Shown: positions 1-8,233 of the stretch, in pieces
Layout: the number at the start of each line of letters is the position of its first letter
Numbering within the stretch: the first letter of the stretch is position 1
Assembly: GCA_022824305.1 (NCBI GenBank)
Contig: JAJEAD010000093.1
Span: 1 to 54,678 of the forward strand
Length of the DNA stretch: 54,678 nt
DNA from: Gammaproteobacteria bacterium
GTDB lineage: Bacteria; Pseudomonadota; Gammaproteobacteria; HK1
Direction: 5' to 3'
Notes under the pieces: generated by a model
What the model was told of the DNA's origin: nothing
Database searches by the model: none
What the model saw: the letters and a program-made list of their open reading frames with translations, nothing else
Program-made: the position numbers and the translations under genes

Positions 1-1
1 G

Positions 2-1516
2 AGCGAGGGCGCTCACCGGGTGGTCATCTTCAACCCGGGGCACAACCGGAGCCTGGTGAGCTGGCTGCGGGTGGTCAACGCGGGGACGAAAGGAGCCGAG
101 GTGCGCATCGAGGGCATCGACGCCACGGGCGCGTCGTCGGACGGGACGGTGGAGCTCTCGCTGGCGGCGGGGGCCTCGCGAATGCTGAGCGCGCAGCAGT
201 TGGAGTCCGGAGAGGGGGAAGGCTTGAGCGGGTCGCTCGGCACGGGACAGGGCAAGTGGCAACTGGTGGTGAGCGCGGATGCGCCCATCGAGGTGATGAG
301 CCTGCTCTCGACACGCTCGGGGCACCTGACCAACCTGTCGACCGCGCCCGCGCACACGGACACCGTGGATTACTCCCGGCCATCCCATGACCTCCAGGCA
401 TCCCGAGAGCGAACGAACTGGCTACCGTTCACCCAAAGTAGTGGTGGTGCAGAAATCGCATACGGTGACTTTGATGGTGATGGAGATGAGGATGTTATCC
501 TCCAGACCGATCACCCGGATCTTTATGGTGATTCATCCGTCTGTTTTCCTGATTCGTATTGCTTTGTTCGGAAATCTCCCCTTGAGATATGGGAAAATGT
601 TGGCAGTGGCTTTGCACGAAATACGCAGAAGTTTTTCAGCGGAAATGTGCCGGAAGTGGTTAACATCAGAAAGACACTGATTGGTGACTTCAATGGAGAT
701 GGCAAACCAGATATTTTCCTGGCGACACATGGACCCGCAGCGCCGCCGTTGCCGCGAGAAGAACCTCCGTTCCTGTTTCTTTCGACGGATAACGGTTTTG
801 TGCGGGCACAAGGGCTCGACCATTTGGCGGGTCCGGGAGAGCATGATGGATATAATCACGGTGCAGCGTCGGCGGATATAGACCAGGATGGTGATCTCGA
901 CATATTCATCACGGACTGGGGTCCGCCGTACTTTCTCATAAACGACGGCAATGGCAACTTAGAACAGAACAGAACCGCTGTTCCATCTGCCATCGATGAT
1001 CAATCGATATACACTGCTGAGTTGGTTGATGTCGATGACGACGGATATCCGGATTTGTTGGTTGGCGGACACGAAGAAGCAGACTATGTACCCGCTCCGA
1101 CGGCAATCTACTGGGGCGACGGTTCAGGAGAATATAGCGATTCCAGAAAAACAATCTTGCCGGAAGTGAAGGGACAGCAAATCGTTGTTGACATTGATGT
1201 CGGCGATCTCGATCACGATGGCAACAAGGATATCGTGGTCAACCGGACCGACAAGAATTACGTGGGATACTATTTTCAGATAATCTCCGGACTTGGCAAC
1301 AGAACGTACTCGGATACGACAAGCCAGAGTATCGAGCATGGAGCCGACGCAACGGGACTGTGGGTGGTTTGGATTCGCCTGTTGGATGTGAACGGTGATG
1401 GAAGTTTGGACATCACTGTCGATGGGCTCTACTACTTTGGCGCGACATGGTTGAATGATGGTACAGGTCGTCTGGCACCGGCGAGTCACGTTCGTCGCGC
1501 CTTCCTGCACGACTGA
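2..1516 (+). CDS. FG-GAP/VCBS repeat surface protein, 5' end outside window
   Basis: The reading frame is open to the left edge, so this is the C-terminal part of a longer protein. The first ~115 residues form a beta-rich module with the signatures LRVVN and LSGSLGxGxxxW. The rest holds six calcium-binding FG-GAP type loops of the form DxDxDGxxD (for example DFDGDGDEDV, DFNGDGKPDI, DVNGDGSLDI), typical of integrin-like beta-propellers in secreted or surface adhesion proteins. No C-terminal anchor is seen. Base composition changes sharply near position 400: GC-rich before, clearly AT-richer through the propeller. The first module resembles the C-terminal domains of the broken metallopeptidase at 22-23.5 kb. 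Extracellular location is inferred from the family. Confidence 0.85.
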   Translation, partial: SEGAHRVVIFNPGHNRSLVSWLRVVNAGTKGAEVRIEGIDATGASSDGTVELSLAAGASRMLSAQQLESGEGEGLSGSLGTGQGKWQLVVSADAPIEVMSLLSTRSGHLTNLSTAPAHTDTVDYSRPSHDLQASRERTNWLPFTQSSGGAEIAYGDFDGDGDEDVILQTDHPDLYGDSSVCFPDSYCFVRKSPLEIWENVGSGFARNTQKFFSGNVPEVVNIRKTLIGDFNGDGKPDIFLATHGPAAPPLPREEPPFLFLSTDNGFVRAQGLDHLAGPGEHDGYNHGAASADIDQDGDLDIFITDWGPPYFLINDGNGNLEQNRTAVPSAIDDQSIYTAELVDVDDDGYPDLLVGGHEEADYVPAPTAIYWGDGSGEYSDSRKTILPEVKGQQIVVDIDVGDLDHDGNKDIVVNRTDKNYVGYYFQIISGLGNRTYSDTTSQSIEHGADATGLWVVWIRLLDVNGDGSLDITVDGLYYFGATWLNDGTGRLAPASHVRRAFLHD

Positions 1517-1531
1517 ATTCAACCGGCTAAC

Positions 1532-1553
1532 GGAGGAAGTGATACCCATGTAA
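1532..1553 (+). promoter_or_regulatory. Orphan Shine-Dalgarno and ATG directly followed by TAA
   Basis: A GGAGG at 1532-1536 lies 11 bases before ATG at 1548, which is followed at once by TAA. It looks like a retained translation start whose gene body was lost, probably the DUF1501 gene whose 3' end follows at 1562. It is not in frame with that remnant. This is an interpretation of the layout, not a known element. Confidence 0.35.
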
Positions 1554-1561
1554 GGTAACGG

Positions 1562-1909
1562 ATGGACACATTGGTTCGTTCTTCCGACCTCGTCGTCCAC
1601 ATGGGCTCGGACTTCGGGCGCACGAACTTCTACAACGCGGGCGCGGGCAAGGACCACTGGCCCATCGGCAGCTACGTCGTGATGGAGAAGAACCAGCCCT
1701 GGACCGGGCGCGCGGTGGGCGAGACCGACGGGCTGCACTTCGCCCAGCGCATGAACCCGCGCACGCTGCGCCGTGATGACCGCAACGGGACCATCATCTA
1801 TCCCAAGCACGTGCACAAGGCGCTGCGTCGCTACTTCGGCATCGAGCGTTCGCCGGGGGCGCAGCGATTCCCCTTCAACAATACCGAGGACTTCGCGTTC
1901 TTCTCCTGA
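1562..1909 (+). pseudogene. DUF1501 family protein, C-terminal fragment
   Basis: The 115 residues match the C-terminal end of DUF1501 proteins (twin-arginine exported, sulfatase-like, usually about 400-500 residues). Recognisable pieces are GSDFGRTNFYNAGAGKDHWP, GRAVGETDGLHFAQ, DRNGTIIYPKHVHKALR and the end QRFPFNNTEDFAFFS. An in-frame TAA lies just upstream, at 1556, so roughly the first three quarters of the gene are missing. The first ATG is probably not a real start. The 3' end overlaps the 3' end of the convergent apbE gene by 79 bases, so the two were probably joined by a rearrangement near 1830-1910. A gene of this family usually follows a DUF1800 gene; none is present here. Confidence 0.75.
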
Positions 1910-2814
1910 TCGACAACGTGGTCGAGGAGATGGCCGTAGCATCGGAGCTTCGGGTCGATGGCAAGATAGGGCGCGCCGCAACGCTCTAGCCAGTCCAGGC
2001 CATCGGCCGGCCGCTGCAGCAGCGCGATGGAAGCGATCGACCCGGCGACGATCGCCTGATCCGCAACCACGCTGACGCTCGAGAGGCCCTCGACGGGCCA
2101 GCCCGTACGGGGATCGATCAGGTGGCTGTACCGGTGGCCTTCTATCTCGACGAATCGCTCGTATCCGCCGGAGGTCGTCAGCGCTCCCTCCACGAGGGTC
2201 ACGGTGGCGATGGCCGAGGCGTTGTGCAGCGGGTGAACGATGCCGATGGGCCAGGGTCGGCCGTCCGGCTGCGACCCTACGATGCATATGTCGCCGCCGA
2301 GGTTGATCAGACCGTGACGGATGCCGGCGTTCCGGGCGAGGAGCGCCGCGGCGTCGGCGGCGTACTCCTTCACCACCCCACCGAAGTCCAGCTCCATGCC
2401 GATCAGAGGCAGGTACACCGACCCTTCGGAGCGCTGCACCTTGTTCCAGCCGACCCTTGCAATGCAGGCTTCCCGCTCGCGCCGGGACGGCAGCGTCTTT
2501 CGGCGCCGGTGCCACACGTGGCGGAACACGCCCGATGTGATGTCGAATAGTCCGTCGCTCTGCTCGTGGCACACCGCCGCGTACTCCAGGAGGGAAGCGG
2601 TCTCCCGGTCGATGGGGACGGGAGTCCGGCCCGCCGAACGGTTGATCGTGGTGGTGACGCTGTCCGGCAGGTAGCGGGAGTACTTCTTCTCGAAGCGTTC
2701 TGTTTCACGCAGACACGCCTCGACCGCTCGAAGGAACGCATCTTCCGTCTCCGCGTGGAAGCGGAACTCGCAGGGACAGCCCATTGCGCTGAACTGGTAC
2801 CGGCGTACGGCCAA
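1831..2814 (-). CDS. apbE: ApbE family FAD:protein FMN transferase
   Basis: ApbE proteins attach FMN from FAD to a threonine of exported electron-transfer proteins. Seen here: the N-terminal AMGCPCEF strand, the LDFGGVVKEYAAD segment (about residue 145), the INLGGDI motif, SGGYERF, and the YSHLIDPRTGWPV motif near residue 220, all hallmarks of the fold. The C-terminal magnesium site, normally A-D-x-x-A-T, reads AGSIAS here, so the usual Asp is Gly. No signal peptide is obvious. The start is a TTG four bases after the DUF3570 stop; the next candidate is ATG at 2784. It is the last gene of a four-gene operon with tlpA, DUF4266 and DUF3570, a gene set that recurs in many bacteria. The last ~30 residues, beyond LLDHVV, look non-native and overlap the DUF1501 remnant. 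Confidence 0.88.
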   Translation of the reverse strand: MAVRRYQFSAMGCPCEFRFHAETEDAFLRAVEACLRETERFEKKYSRYLPDSVTTTINRSAGRTPVPIDRETASLLEYAAVCHEQSDGLFDITSGVFRHVWHRRRKTLPSRREREACIARVGWNKVQRSEGSVYLPLIGMELDFGGVVKEYAADAAALLARNAGIRHGLINLGGDICIVGSQPDGRPWPIGIVHPLHNASAIATVTLVEGALTTSGGYERFVEIEGHRYSHLIDPRTGWPVEGLSSVSVVADQAIVAGSIASIALLQRPADGLDWLERCGAPYLAIDPKLRCYGHLLDHVVDQEKNAKSSVLLKGNRCAPGERSMPK

Positions 2815-2817
2815 TGC

Positions 2818-3957
2818 TCAGAACTTGACCTCGAACACGACGGAGGCGAGGGTGAAGGCGAGCTGCGCCGGGTGCGGGACGCCGGAGCTCAGTCCGTACT
2901 TCTCGTCGGCGAGGTAACGGTCGGCGCTGATCGTCACCGTCCATTCCGGTTGCTGCAAAACCCCTTTCACGCCGAAGGTGAACGCGCCGTAGGCGGACAG
3001 CCGGAAGTCGCTGGACTGCTCGACGTCGGGCGCAAGGGTGAAGTCGTCGACAGGACGGTAGAAGTCGGCCGCGGACTGGCTGTAGTAGCGGACGTTCGGG
3101 ACCACCTGGAAAGAGGCGGTGACGTTCTGATACCAGGAGGTGTGCAGCGTGTGTGATTCGATGCCCCAGTCGTCGTCATAGTAGCGGTAGTCGACGTGCA
3201 CCGCGGCATTCGGGAAGTCGAGGAAACGGCGATAGCGAACGCCGAGCGCCCATTCGAAGCGCTCGTCGGGCCGGACGTCCCGCAGCTTGTAGGGATCGGA
3301 CAGGTAACCGGCGTGGTCGGTCACGCTGAACCCGGCGTACACGGCCGATGATCGGTCGATTATCTGGGAGACGCCAATGGATGCCGAACGACTCCGTTTC
3401 TCCTCTCTCGTCACTCGTCCGAAGCGGGCGGCGTCGGTGGGCTCGATGGTGTCGCTGGACCAGCTCAGGCCCATCGACACGGTGGTCAGGTCGTCATTGA
3501 ACGTCCATTCCCCGGAAAGGGACGGCGCGATCGCCTCGTAGTCGTCCTCTTTCGAATGGGTCAGCCCGAGGGCAACGCTGTAGTCGTCACCATAGTGCGC
3601 CGCCGACACGCTGGCCTCGGTCCGCGAATCGTCGATGGTGGCGCCGCTCATGATCAGCTCGGGCTCTCCGTCGGGACCCGCCACGGTGGCCCAGGGGGAA
3701 GCGCCCGACATGGTCTCCTGCGACAGATCGAGGCCGAGGCTCCACTTCCGGCCTATCGGTGTCAGCAGCCGGAACTGCCGGATGTCGATGTCGTATCGTC
3801 GATGGTCGCCGCCGGCAACGAGGTGCTGCGGAACATCCGCTTCCCGGTAGTTCGAAAGGCCCACCGACACGGTCGACTCGACCGGCTGCGTGGCGGCAAA
3901 CGCCGGAAGCGACATGGCGCTGATCGTCAGCGCCGCCAATGGAGAGCGCCGCTTCAT
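2818..3957 (-). CDS. DUF3570 domain outer-membrane type protein
   Basis: 379 residues with a Sec signal (MKRRSPLAALTISAMSLPAF, cut near AFA-AT). The remainder is made of alternating beta strands such as VSVGLSNYREAD, YDIDIRQFRLLTP and WSLGLDLSQETMSG, ending in VVFEVKF with a C-terminal Phe as in many outer-membrane barrels. This matches DUF3570, a family found beside DUF4266, ApbE and thioredoxin-like genes. The barrel role is inferred from the strand pattern. The start was set at ATG 3957, one base after the DUF4266 stop; an upstream ATG at 3972 would give five more residues and spoil the signal peptide. It lies four bases before apbE. Confidence 0.8.
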   Translation of the reverse strand: MKRRSPLAALTISAMSLPAFAATQPVESTVSVGLSNYREADVPQHLVAGGDHRRYDIDIRQFRLLTPIGRKWSLGLDLSQETMSGASPWATVAGPDGEPELIMSGATIDDSRTEASVSAAHYGDDYSVALGLTHSKEDDYEAIAPSLSGEWTFNDDLTTVSMGLSWSSDTIEPTDAARFGRVTREEKRSRSASIGVSQIIDRSSAVYAGFSVTDHAGYLSDPYKLRDVRPDERFEWALGVRYRRFLDFPNAAVHVDYRYYDDDWGIESHTLHTSWYQNVTASFQVVPNVRYYSQSAADFYRPVDDFTLAPDVEQSSDFRLSAYGAFTFGVKGVLQQPEWTVTISADRYLADEKYGLSSGVPHPAQLAFTLASVVFEVKF

Positions 3958-3958
3958 G

Positions 3959-4180
3959 TCAGTTGCAGCCACAACCGGCGCCGGCGGGCCTGGTGCCGGT
4001 GCGGGACGCCTCCTTGCTGTAGTAGACCTGCTCGTACAGGTCGGTCAGCAGCACATTGGGGTCGAGCTGCATCTCGGGACGGGCGAGCGTCCCTCGCTCC
4101 CAGGGCCGGACCGTCTCGCACCCGCTCAGCGTCCACGCAAGGGCCGCAATGACCGCAACGCACTGCCACCGGCGCTTCAT
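3959..4180 (-). CDS. DUF4266 small lipoprotein
   Basis: A 73-residue protein with a lipoprotein signal, LSGC lipobox at residues 18-21, then the DUF4266 core WERGTLARPEMQLDPN and YEQVYYSKEASRTG, ending in the family's typical Gly/Cys tail GAGCGCN. It is expected to be anchored by lipid to a membrane after cleavage at Cys21. Its job is unknown. The cysteine-rich end beside a thioredoxin-like protein and ApbE suggests a redox or flavin-carrying role for the operon, which is inference. Spacing is 11 bases from tlpA and 1 base to DUF3570. Confidence 0.85.
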   Translation of the reverse strand: MKRRWQCVAVIAALAWTLSGCETVRPWERGTLARPEMQLDPNVLLTDLYEQVYYSKEASRTGTRPAGAGCGCN

Positions 4181-4191
4181 GGAGCTTGGGT

Positions 4192-4692
4192 TCAGTTCCG
4201 GCCGAGCAGCTCGAGGATGTGAGCCCGAATCGACTTCATGTCGCCACGCTTGAAGCCGACGTGCACCAGCGTTACGCGGCCCTCGGGGTCGATGACGAAA
4301 GACGTGGGCATACCGGGCAGGGACCAGGCGGCCGCGGTCCTGCCCTGCGGGTCGCTCAGAACGTCGTAGGGCATGGGATAGCGCTTCAGGAAGGCAACGG
4401 CGTCGGCGACCCGTTCATCGACATTGATCGCGATGACCTCGAAACGGTCGCCCTCCAGCTCCTCGTGCAGGGCGGCGATCTCCGGGACGGACACGCGACA
4501 GGGTGGGCACCAGGACGCCCAGAAATCGATGTAGCGAACCTTGCCGTGGCTTGCCGACAGGGGGGTCGTCGACTCACCCGTCAATGACGGCAGCCGGAAT
4601 TCCGGCGCCATGTCTCCCGTTCCGAGCCCCCATGCGGTGGGTGCGAGAAGCAGGCTCAGGGTCAGGATGCATGACTTCAACGATGCACGCAC
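4192..4692 (-). CDS. TlpA-like thiol-disulfide oxidoreductase
   Basis: A thioredoxin-fold exported protein with the active-site motif WASWCPPC and the cis-proline segment LPGMPTSFVIDPEGR. An N-terminal hydrophobic signal (LKSCILTLSLLLAPTAWG) directs it to the periplasm. GTG at 4692 is preferred because it places the signal peptide at the N-terminus; the frame is open to an ATG at 4818, but that extension is arginine-rich and unlike a signal. It probably reduces or matures disulfides in the cysteine-rich DUF4266 partner or other envelope proteins. It is the first gene of the tlpA-DUF4266-DUF3570-apbE operon, so the promoter should lie near 4700-4830, shared with the divergent fis region. Confidence 0.85.
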   Translation of the reverse strand: MRASLKSCILTLSLLLAPTAWGLGTGDMAPEFRLPSLTGESTTPLSASHGKVRYIDFWASWCPPCRVSVPEIAALHEELEGDRFEVIAINVDERVADAVAFLKRYPMPYDVLSDPQGRTAAAWSLPGMPTSFVIDPEGRVTLVHVGFKRGDMKSIRAHILELLGRN

Positions 4693-4933
4693 TGATTGAC
4701 GCTCATGGCGACATCGACCATCTATCGTAGCGCAACCGAGAGCGCCGGGCGGGTCGCTCCCGTTCCGGAAGGCCGTGGCCGCAGAAGCTCGAGCTGATCC
4801 TGTCGCGACCTCCACCACCCCCGATCAATGACTTGGAGGCGCTTGAGACCGGAGCGCGGAAGTCGGGTTAAGATTGAAGCCGAAAGGGGGTTCCCCTACC
4901 GAAGTAGTCCGCGGAGACGGACGGGCAGGGACG

Positions 4934-5014
4934 ATGGTGGACCAAGATCCGTTTGTCGGTTTCGTGCGTTGCGTAATGCGCTTCCGTCAGGATCGGGGCG
5001 AGACGCCGGCGTGA
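4934..5014 (+). CDS. Short ORF overlapping the fis start (possible leader peptide)
   Basis: ATG at 4934 has an AGGG four bases upstream. The 26 codons (start MVDQDPFVGFVRCVMRF, end GETPA) end in a TGA that overlaps the GTG of fis as GTGA. The fis GTG itself has only a weak Shine-Dalgarno, so translational coupling is plausible. Alternatively these residues are the native N-terminus of Fis, cut off by a frameshift; the downstream frame alone already gives a Fis of normal length, which argues against that. Confidence 0.45.
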   Translation: MVDQDPFVGFVRCVMRFRQDRGETPA

Positions 5015-5319
5015 GCGGGCACGCCCGCGACCCTGGCGCGGTTGCGCCGCTGCAGGTCGACGCCGCACTCGCCGCGGCGATGGGAAACGGGCAGGTTCGC
5101 CTCGAAGACTGCGTAAGTGATGCACTTCGGCGCTATTTCGACGCGCTCGACGGGCATGAGTGCCGGGATCTCTTTCCGCTCGTGATGCGTGAGGTCGAGA
5201 AGCCCTTGCTCACGATGGTGCTCGACCGGAGCGGCGGGAGTCGGACCAAGGCGGCGCAGATGCTCGGGATCAATCGGGGCACCTTGCGCAAGAAGCTGCA
5301 ACAGCACCGGCTGGATTGA
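5011..5319 (+). CDS. fis: Fis family DNA-binding protein
   Basis: Fis is a nucleoid protein that bends DNA and activates growth-related promoters. The 102-residue product (E. coli Fis has 98) has a variable N-terminal arm, the dimerisation helices DALRRYFDALDGHECRDLF and VMREVEKPLLTMVLD, and the C-terminal helix-turn-helix GGSRTKAAQMLGINRGTLRK, which is almost invariant in the family. The GTG start at 5011 is chosen by length and by its GTGA overlap with the short ORF upstream. In many Gammaproteobacteria fis follows dusB; no dusB is visible here, the upstream neighbour being the divergent tlpA operon. purH follows after 253 bases. Confidence 0.9.
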   Translation: MSGHARDPGAVAPLQVDAALAAAMGNGQVRLEDCVSDALRRYFDALDGHECRDLFPLVMREVEKPLLTMVLDRSGGSRTKAAQMLGINRGTLRKKLQQHRLD

Positions 5320-5416
5320 TTCCGCTTCCCGATTCCGCTCGTCTCGCCGTGGCGTCCGACTTCGTGCTCGTATCCGCCGTGCGCGGGCTCGCCCTTGGTC
5401 CCGGCTGTCCTCGTTT

Positions 5417-5479
5417 ACATGTAATGTCTTGTAATACATTGTTTTTCTTCTGTTCCTGCTTCCGCGGGAACGACAGGAA
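5417..5479 (+). repeat. AT-rich stretch and dispersed inverted repeat upstream of purH
   Basis: The fis-purH gap (5320-5572) contains an AT-rich patch at 5417-5452, likely promoter DNA for purH. It is followed by an inverted repeat at 5453-5479, TTCCTG..CAGGAA around a TTCCGCGGGAA core. The core resembles the common intergenic element with TTCCCGC..GCGGGAA arms and a GACGG/GACAG flank. A related copy is seen at 14018-14066. Confidence 0.4.
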
Positions 5480-5572
5480 GGGACGACTCGGGCATGCCGG
5501 TACTCCCGAACCCCCTTGTCGGATAGTGGGGTGGCTCGCCACTGTGGCCGGCTTCCGCACTGGGAGTTGCCG

Positions 5573-7138
5573 ATGTCGATAGTCCGCCGGACCCTGGTCA
5601 GCGTGTCCGACAAGACCGGAGTGGTCGAGTTCGCACGCGCGCTCGCCGCGATGGGCATCGAGATCCTCTCCACCGGGGGCACCGCGGCCTCGCTCCGCCG
5701 CGGAGGAGTCGAGGTCCGGGACGTGTCCGACTACACCGGCTTCCCGGAGATCATGGGCGGCCGGGTGAAGACCCTGCATCCGAAGATTCACGGCGCCCTC
5801 CTCGGCCGGCCGGACGTGGACCAGGCGGTGATGGCGGAGCACGGCATCGCCCCCATCGGCATGGTGGTGGTCAACCTGTACCCCTTCGAGCGCACTATCG
5901 CCGACCCGGACTGCGACCTCGCGACCGCGACCGAGAACATCGACATCGGCGGCCCCGCCATGCTGCGGGCGGCGGCCAAGAACCATGCCGCGGTCGCGGC
6001 GGTGGTGGACAGCGCCGACTACGCTCCGCTTCTCGAGGAGCTCGAACGGGAGGGCCGGCGGCTCGGGGAAGCGACCCGCTGCCGCCTCGCGGCCAAGGCA
6101 TTCGAGCATACCGCGCGCTACGACCGGGCCATCGCCGACCACTTCGGCGCGCTCGTCTCCGGGGAAGGGAGCGGCGCTCTTCCCGCCACCTGGAAGCGCG
6201 AGTACCGTCTGCAACGCGAGATGCGCTACGGCGAGAATCCTCACCAGCGCGCCGCCTTCTACGCGGATGCGCAGCGCGGTGAGGCCTCGATATCGAGCGC
6301 CGAGCTGCTCCAGGGTAAGCCGCTCTCCTACAACAACGTCGCCGACGCCGACGCCGCGCTCGAGTGCGTCCGCGGCTTCGGGCCTCCCGCCTGCGTGGTC
6401 GTCAAGCACGCCAATCCCTGCGGGGTAGCGGTGGCGGAGAACTGCCTCTCCGCCTACGAGCGGGCCTTTTCGACCGACCCGAGCGCCGCGTTCGGGGGCA
6501 TCATCGCCTTCAATCGCCCCCTCGACGCCGGCACCGCGAAGGCCATCCTCGAGCGGCAATTCGTGGAGGTGATCGTGGCGCCCGCGGTCGAGCCCGACGC
6601 GTTGCCGGTCATGGCCGGCAAGCGCGACGTCCGGTTGCTCGCCTGCGGAGAGCTCGAATCCGGTCGCGAGCCCGCGCTCGATTCGAAATCGGTCAACGGC
6701 GGGCTCCTCGTGCAGGAACGGGACCTCGGGGAGATCGGCGAAGGGGGGATCGAGGTCGTGACGAAGCGCGCCCCCAACGAAGCGGAGCGCGCCGACCTGC
6801 TCTTCGCCTGGAAGGTCGTCAAGCACGTGAAGTCGAACGCCATCGTCTACTGCCGGGACGGCATGACCATCGGCATCGGGGCGGGGCAGATGAGCCGCGT
6901 GTACTCGGCGCGCATCGCCGCCATCAAGGCCGCCGACGAGGGCTTCGATCTCGCCGGCACGGTGCTCGCCTCCGACGCCTTTTTCCCCTTTCGTGACAGC
7001 GTCGACACCGCCGCCGCCAACGGCGTTTCCGCCATCGTCCAGCCCGGCGGCTCGAGACGCGACGCCGAGGTCATCGCCGCCGCCGACGAGCACGGCCTGG
7101 CGATGGTCTTCACCGGCATGCGGCACTTCCGGCACTGA
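5573..7138 (+). CDS. purH: Bifunctional AICAR formyltransferase / IMP cyclohydrolase
   Basis: Catalyses the last two steps of de novo IMP synthesis: formylation of AICAR by 10-formyl-THF, then ring closure. The 521 residues (family about 520-530) show the N-terminal MGS-like IMP cyclohydrolase domain ([40 protein letters not shown]). The transformylase domain follows with RYGENPHQ, the catalytic Lys of VKHANPCG (K278), DPSAAFGG and the C-terminal PGGSRRD and GMRHFRH. ATG 5573 gives the standard [14 protein letters not shown] start; an in-frame upstream start at 5516 would add a non-conserved extension. purD normally follows directly in Gammaproteobacteria, but here it lies 9.6 kb downstream. 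Confidence 0.97.
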   Translation: MSIVRRTLVSVSDKTGVVEFARALAAMGIEILSTGGTAASLRRGGVEVRDVSDYTGFPEIMGGRVKTLHPKIHGALLGRPDVDQAVMAEHGIAPIGMVVVNLYPFERTIADPDCDLATATENIDIGGPAMLRAAAKNHAAVAAVVDSADYAPLLEELEREGRRLGEATRCRLAAKAFEHTARYDRAIADHFGALVSGEGSGALPATWKREYRLQREMRYGENPHQRAAFYADAQRGEASISSAELLQGKPLSYNNVADADAALECVRGFGPPACVVVKHANPCGVAVAENCLSAYERAFSTDPSAAFGGIIAFNRPLDAGTAKAILERQFVEVIVAPAVEPDALPVMAGKRDVRLLACGELESGREPALDSKSVNGGLLVQERDLGEIGEGGIEVVTKRAPNEAERADLLFAWKVVKHVKSNAIVYCRDGMTIGIGAGQMSRVYSARIAAIKAADEGFDLAGTVLASDAFFPFRDSVDTAAANGVSAIVQPGGSRRDAEVIAAADEHGLAMVFTGMRHFRH

Positions 7139-7338
7139 GCGGTCGCTGCATCGCTTCCCCGCCTGCGGCGAGGGGATGAGCTACCGGTCACCGGACCGCG
7201 TTACGCGGTGTTCGCGACCGGTGCGCGCCGCACCTGGAAGCCTCGAGAACGGTGCGAAGGTCATAATCAGCGCGCCGTTGGTCCTGCCGAAGGACGGCGC
7301 GGGCGCGGTTGAACGCTGTGCGCCGCGCTCCGGCGCGC

Positions 7339-8217
7339 TCAGCCTCCGCAAATCTCCGCCACCCGCTCCATGCGTGCCCGCAGACGGGCGAGGCCCGGGT
7401 CGGCATCCTTGATGGGGGTGTCGATGACCATGTGGTCGACGCCGAGCGCGACGTGGCGGGCATGCGCCGCTTCGTCGACCTCGTAGGTGTCTCCGGGCCG
7501 GACGATGACGGACAGTGAGTCGGGGTCCCGGCCCGCCGCCTCGCAGTAGCGGCGGAGGCGGCCCAGCCCCTCTTCGAGCGCATCGAGCGAGATCTGGGTC
7601 GGATGCCACCCGTCGCCGCAGCGCGCGACGCGGCGCAACGCCGCATCGGTGTGTCCTCCCCACAGGATCGGGATACTTCCCCGCGCGGGGCGCGGGTACA
7701 TGCGGGCCGGGGCCGGGGTACGGTAGTGGCGGCCTTCGAACTCGACCGACTCCCCGCTCCAGTAGCGGCGCATGAGCGCCACCATCTCCTCCGCCCGCGC
7801 GCCCCGTCCCGCGAAGGGCTCGCCGATGATGTCGAACTCCTCTTCCATCCAGCCCGCGCCGACTCCGAGGATGACGCGGCCGCCGCTCAGGTAGTCCAGG
7901 CTCGACACCTGCTTGGCGAGCAGCACCGGGTTGCGGATCGGAAGCACGAGGACGGAGGTGCCGAGCTCGAGCGCCGGCGCGGCGGCTCCCGCCCAGGCGA
8001 GGCTGAGGAGAGGGTCCAGCCAGGGAGTGTCCGGTGGGTAGTCCCAGCGGCCGTGGCTGCGGTAGGGGTAGACGGCGTCCACCCGCTCCGCGAGCACGAC
8101 GTGATCGGTGAGCCACAGCGAGTCAAACCCGAGCTCGGCCGCAAGCCTCGCGGTGGCCACGATGTTGTCCGCGCCGGTATTGGGGCCCGCGCTCGGAAGG
8201 ATGACTCCCAGCTTCAT
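7339..8217 (-). CDS. LLM class (luciferase-like, F420 or FMN) oxidoreductase
   Basis: A 292-residue TIM-barrel flavin-dependent oxidoreductase. Recognisable pieces: N-terminal MKLGVILPSAGPNTG, DSLWLTDHV, LGTSVLVLPIRNPVLLAKQ, LSGGRVILGVGAGWMEEEF, YYRTPAPARMYPRP-type substrate loop, and ILWGGHTDAALRRVARCGDGW. These fit the F420-dependent-like LLM subgroup; the cofactor (F420 or reduced FMN) cannot be settled by eye. It is the last gene of the minus-strand ABC transporter operon, 16 bases after the ATPase, so it probably acts on the imported compound, perhaps as an N- or S-oxygenase. That role is inference. Confidence 0.85.
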   Translation of the reverse strand: MKLGVILPSAGPNTGADNIVATARLAAELGFDSLWLTDHVVLAERVDAVYPYRSHGRWDYPPDTPWLDPLLSLAWAGAAAPALELGTSVLVLPIRNPVLLAKQVSSLDYLSGGRVILGVGAGWMEEEFDIIGEPFAGRGARAEEMVALMRRYWSGESVEFEGRHYRTPAPARMYPRPARGSIPILWGGHTDAALRRVARCGDGWHPTQISLDALEEGLGRLRRYCEAAGRDPDSLSVIVRPGDTYEVDEAAHARHVALGVDHMVIDTPIKDADPGLARLRARMERVAEICGG

Positions 8218-8233
8218 GGCGGCGCGATTCCCT

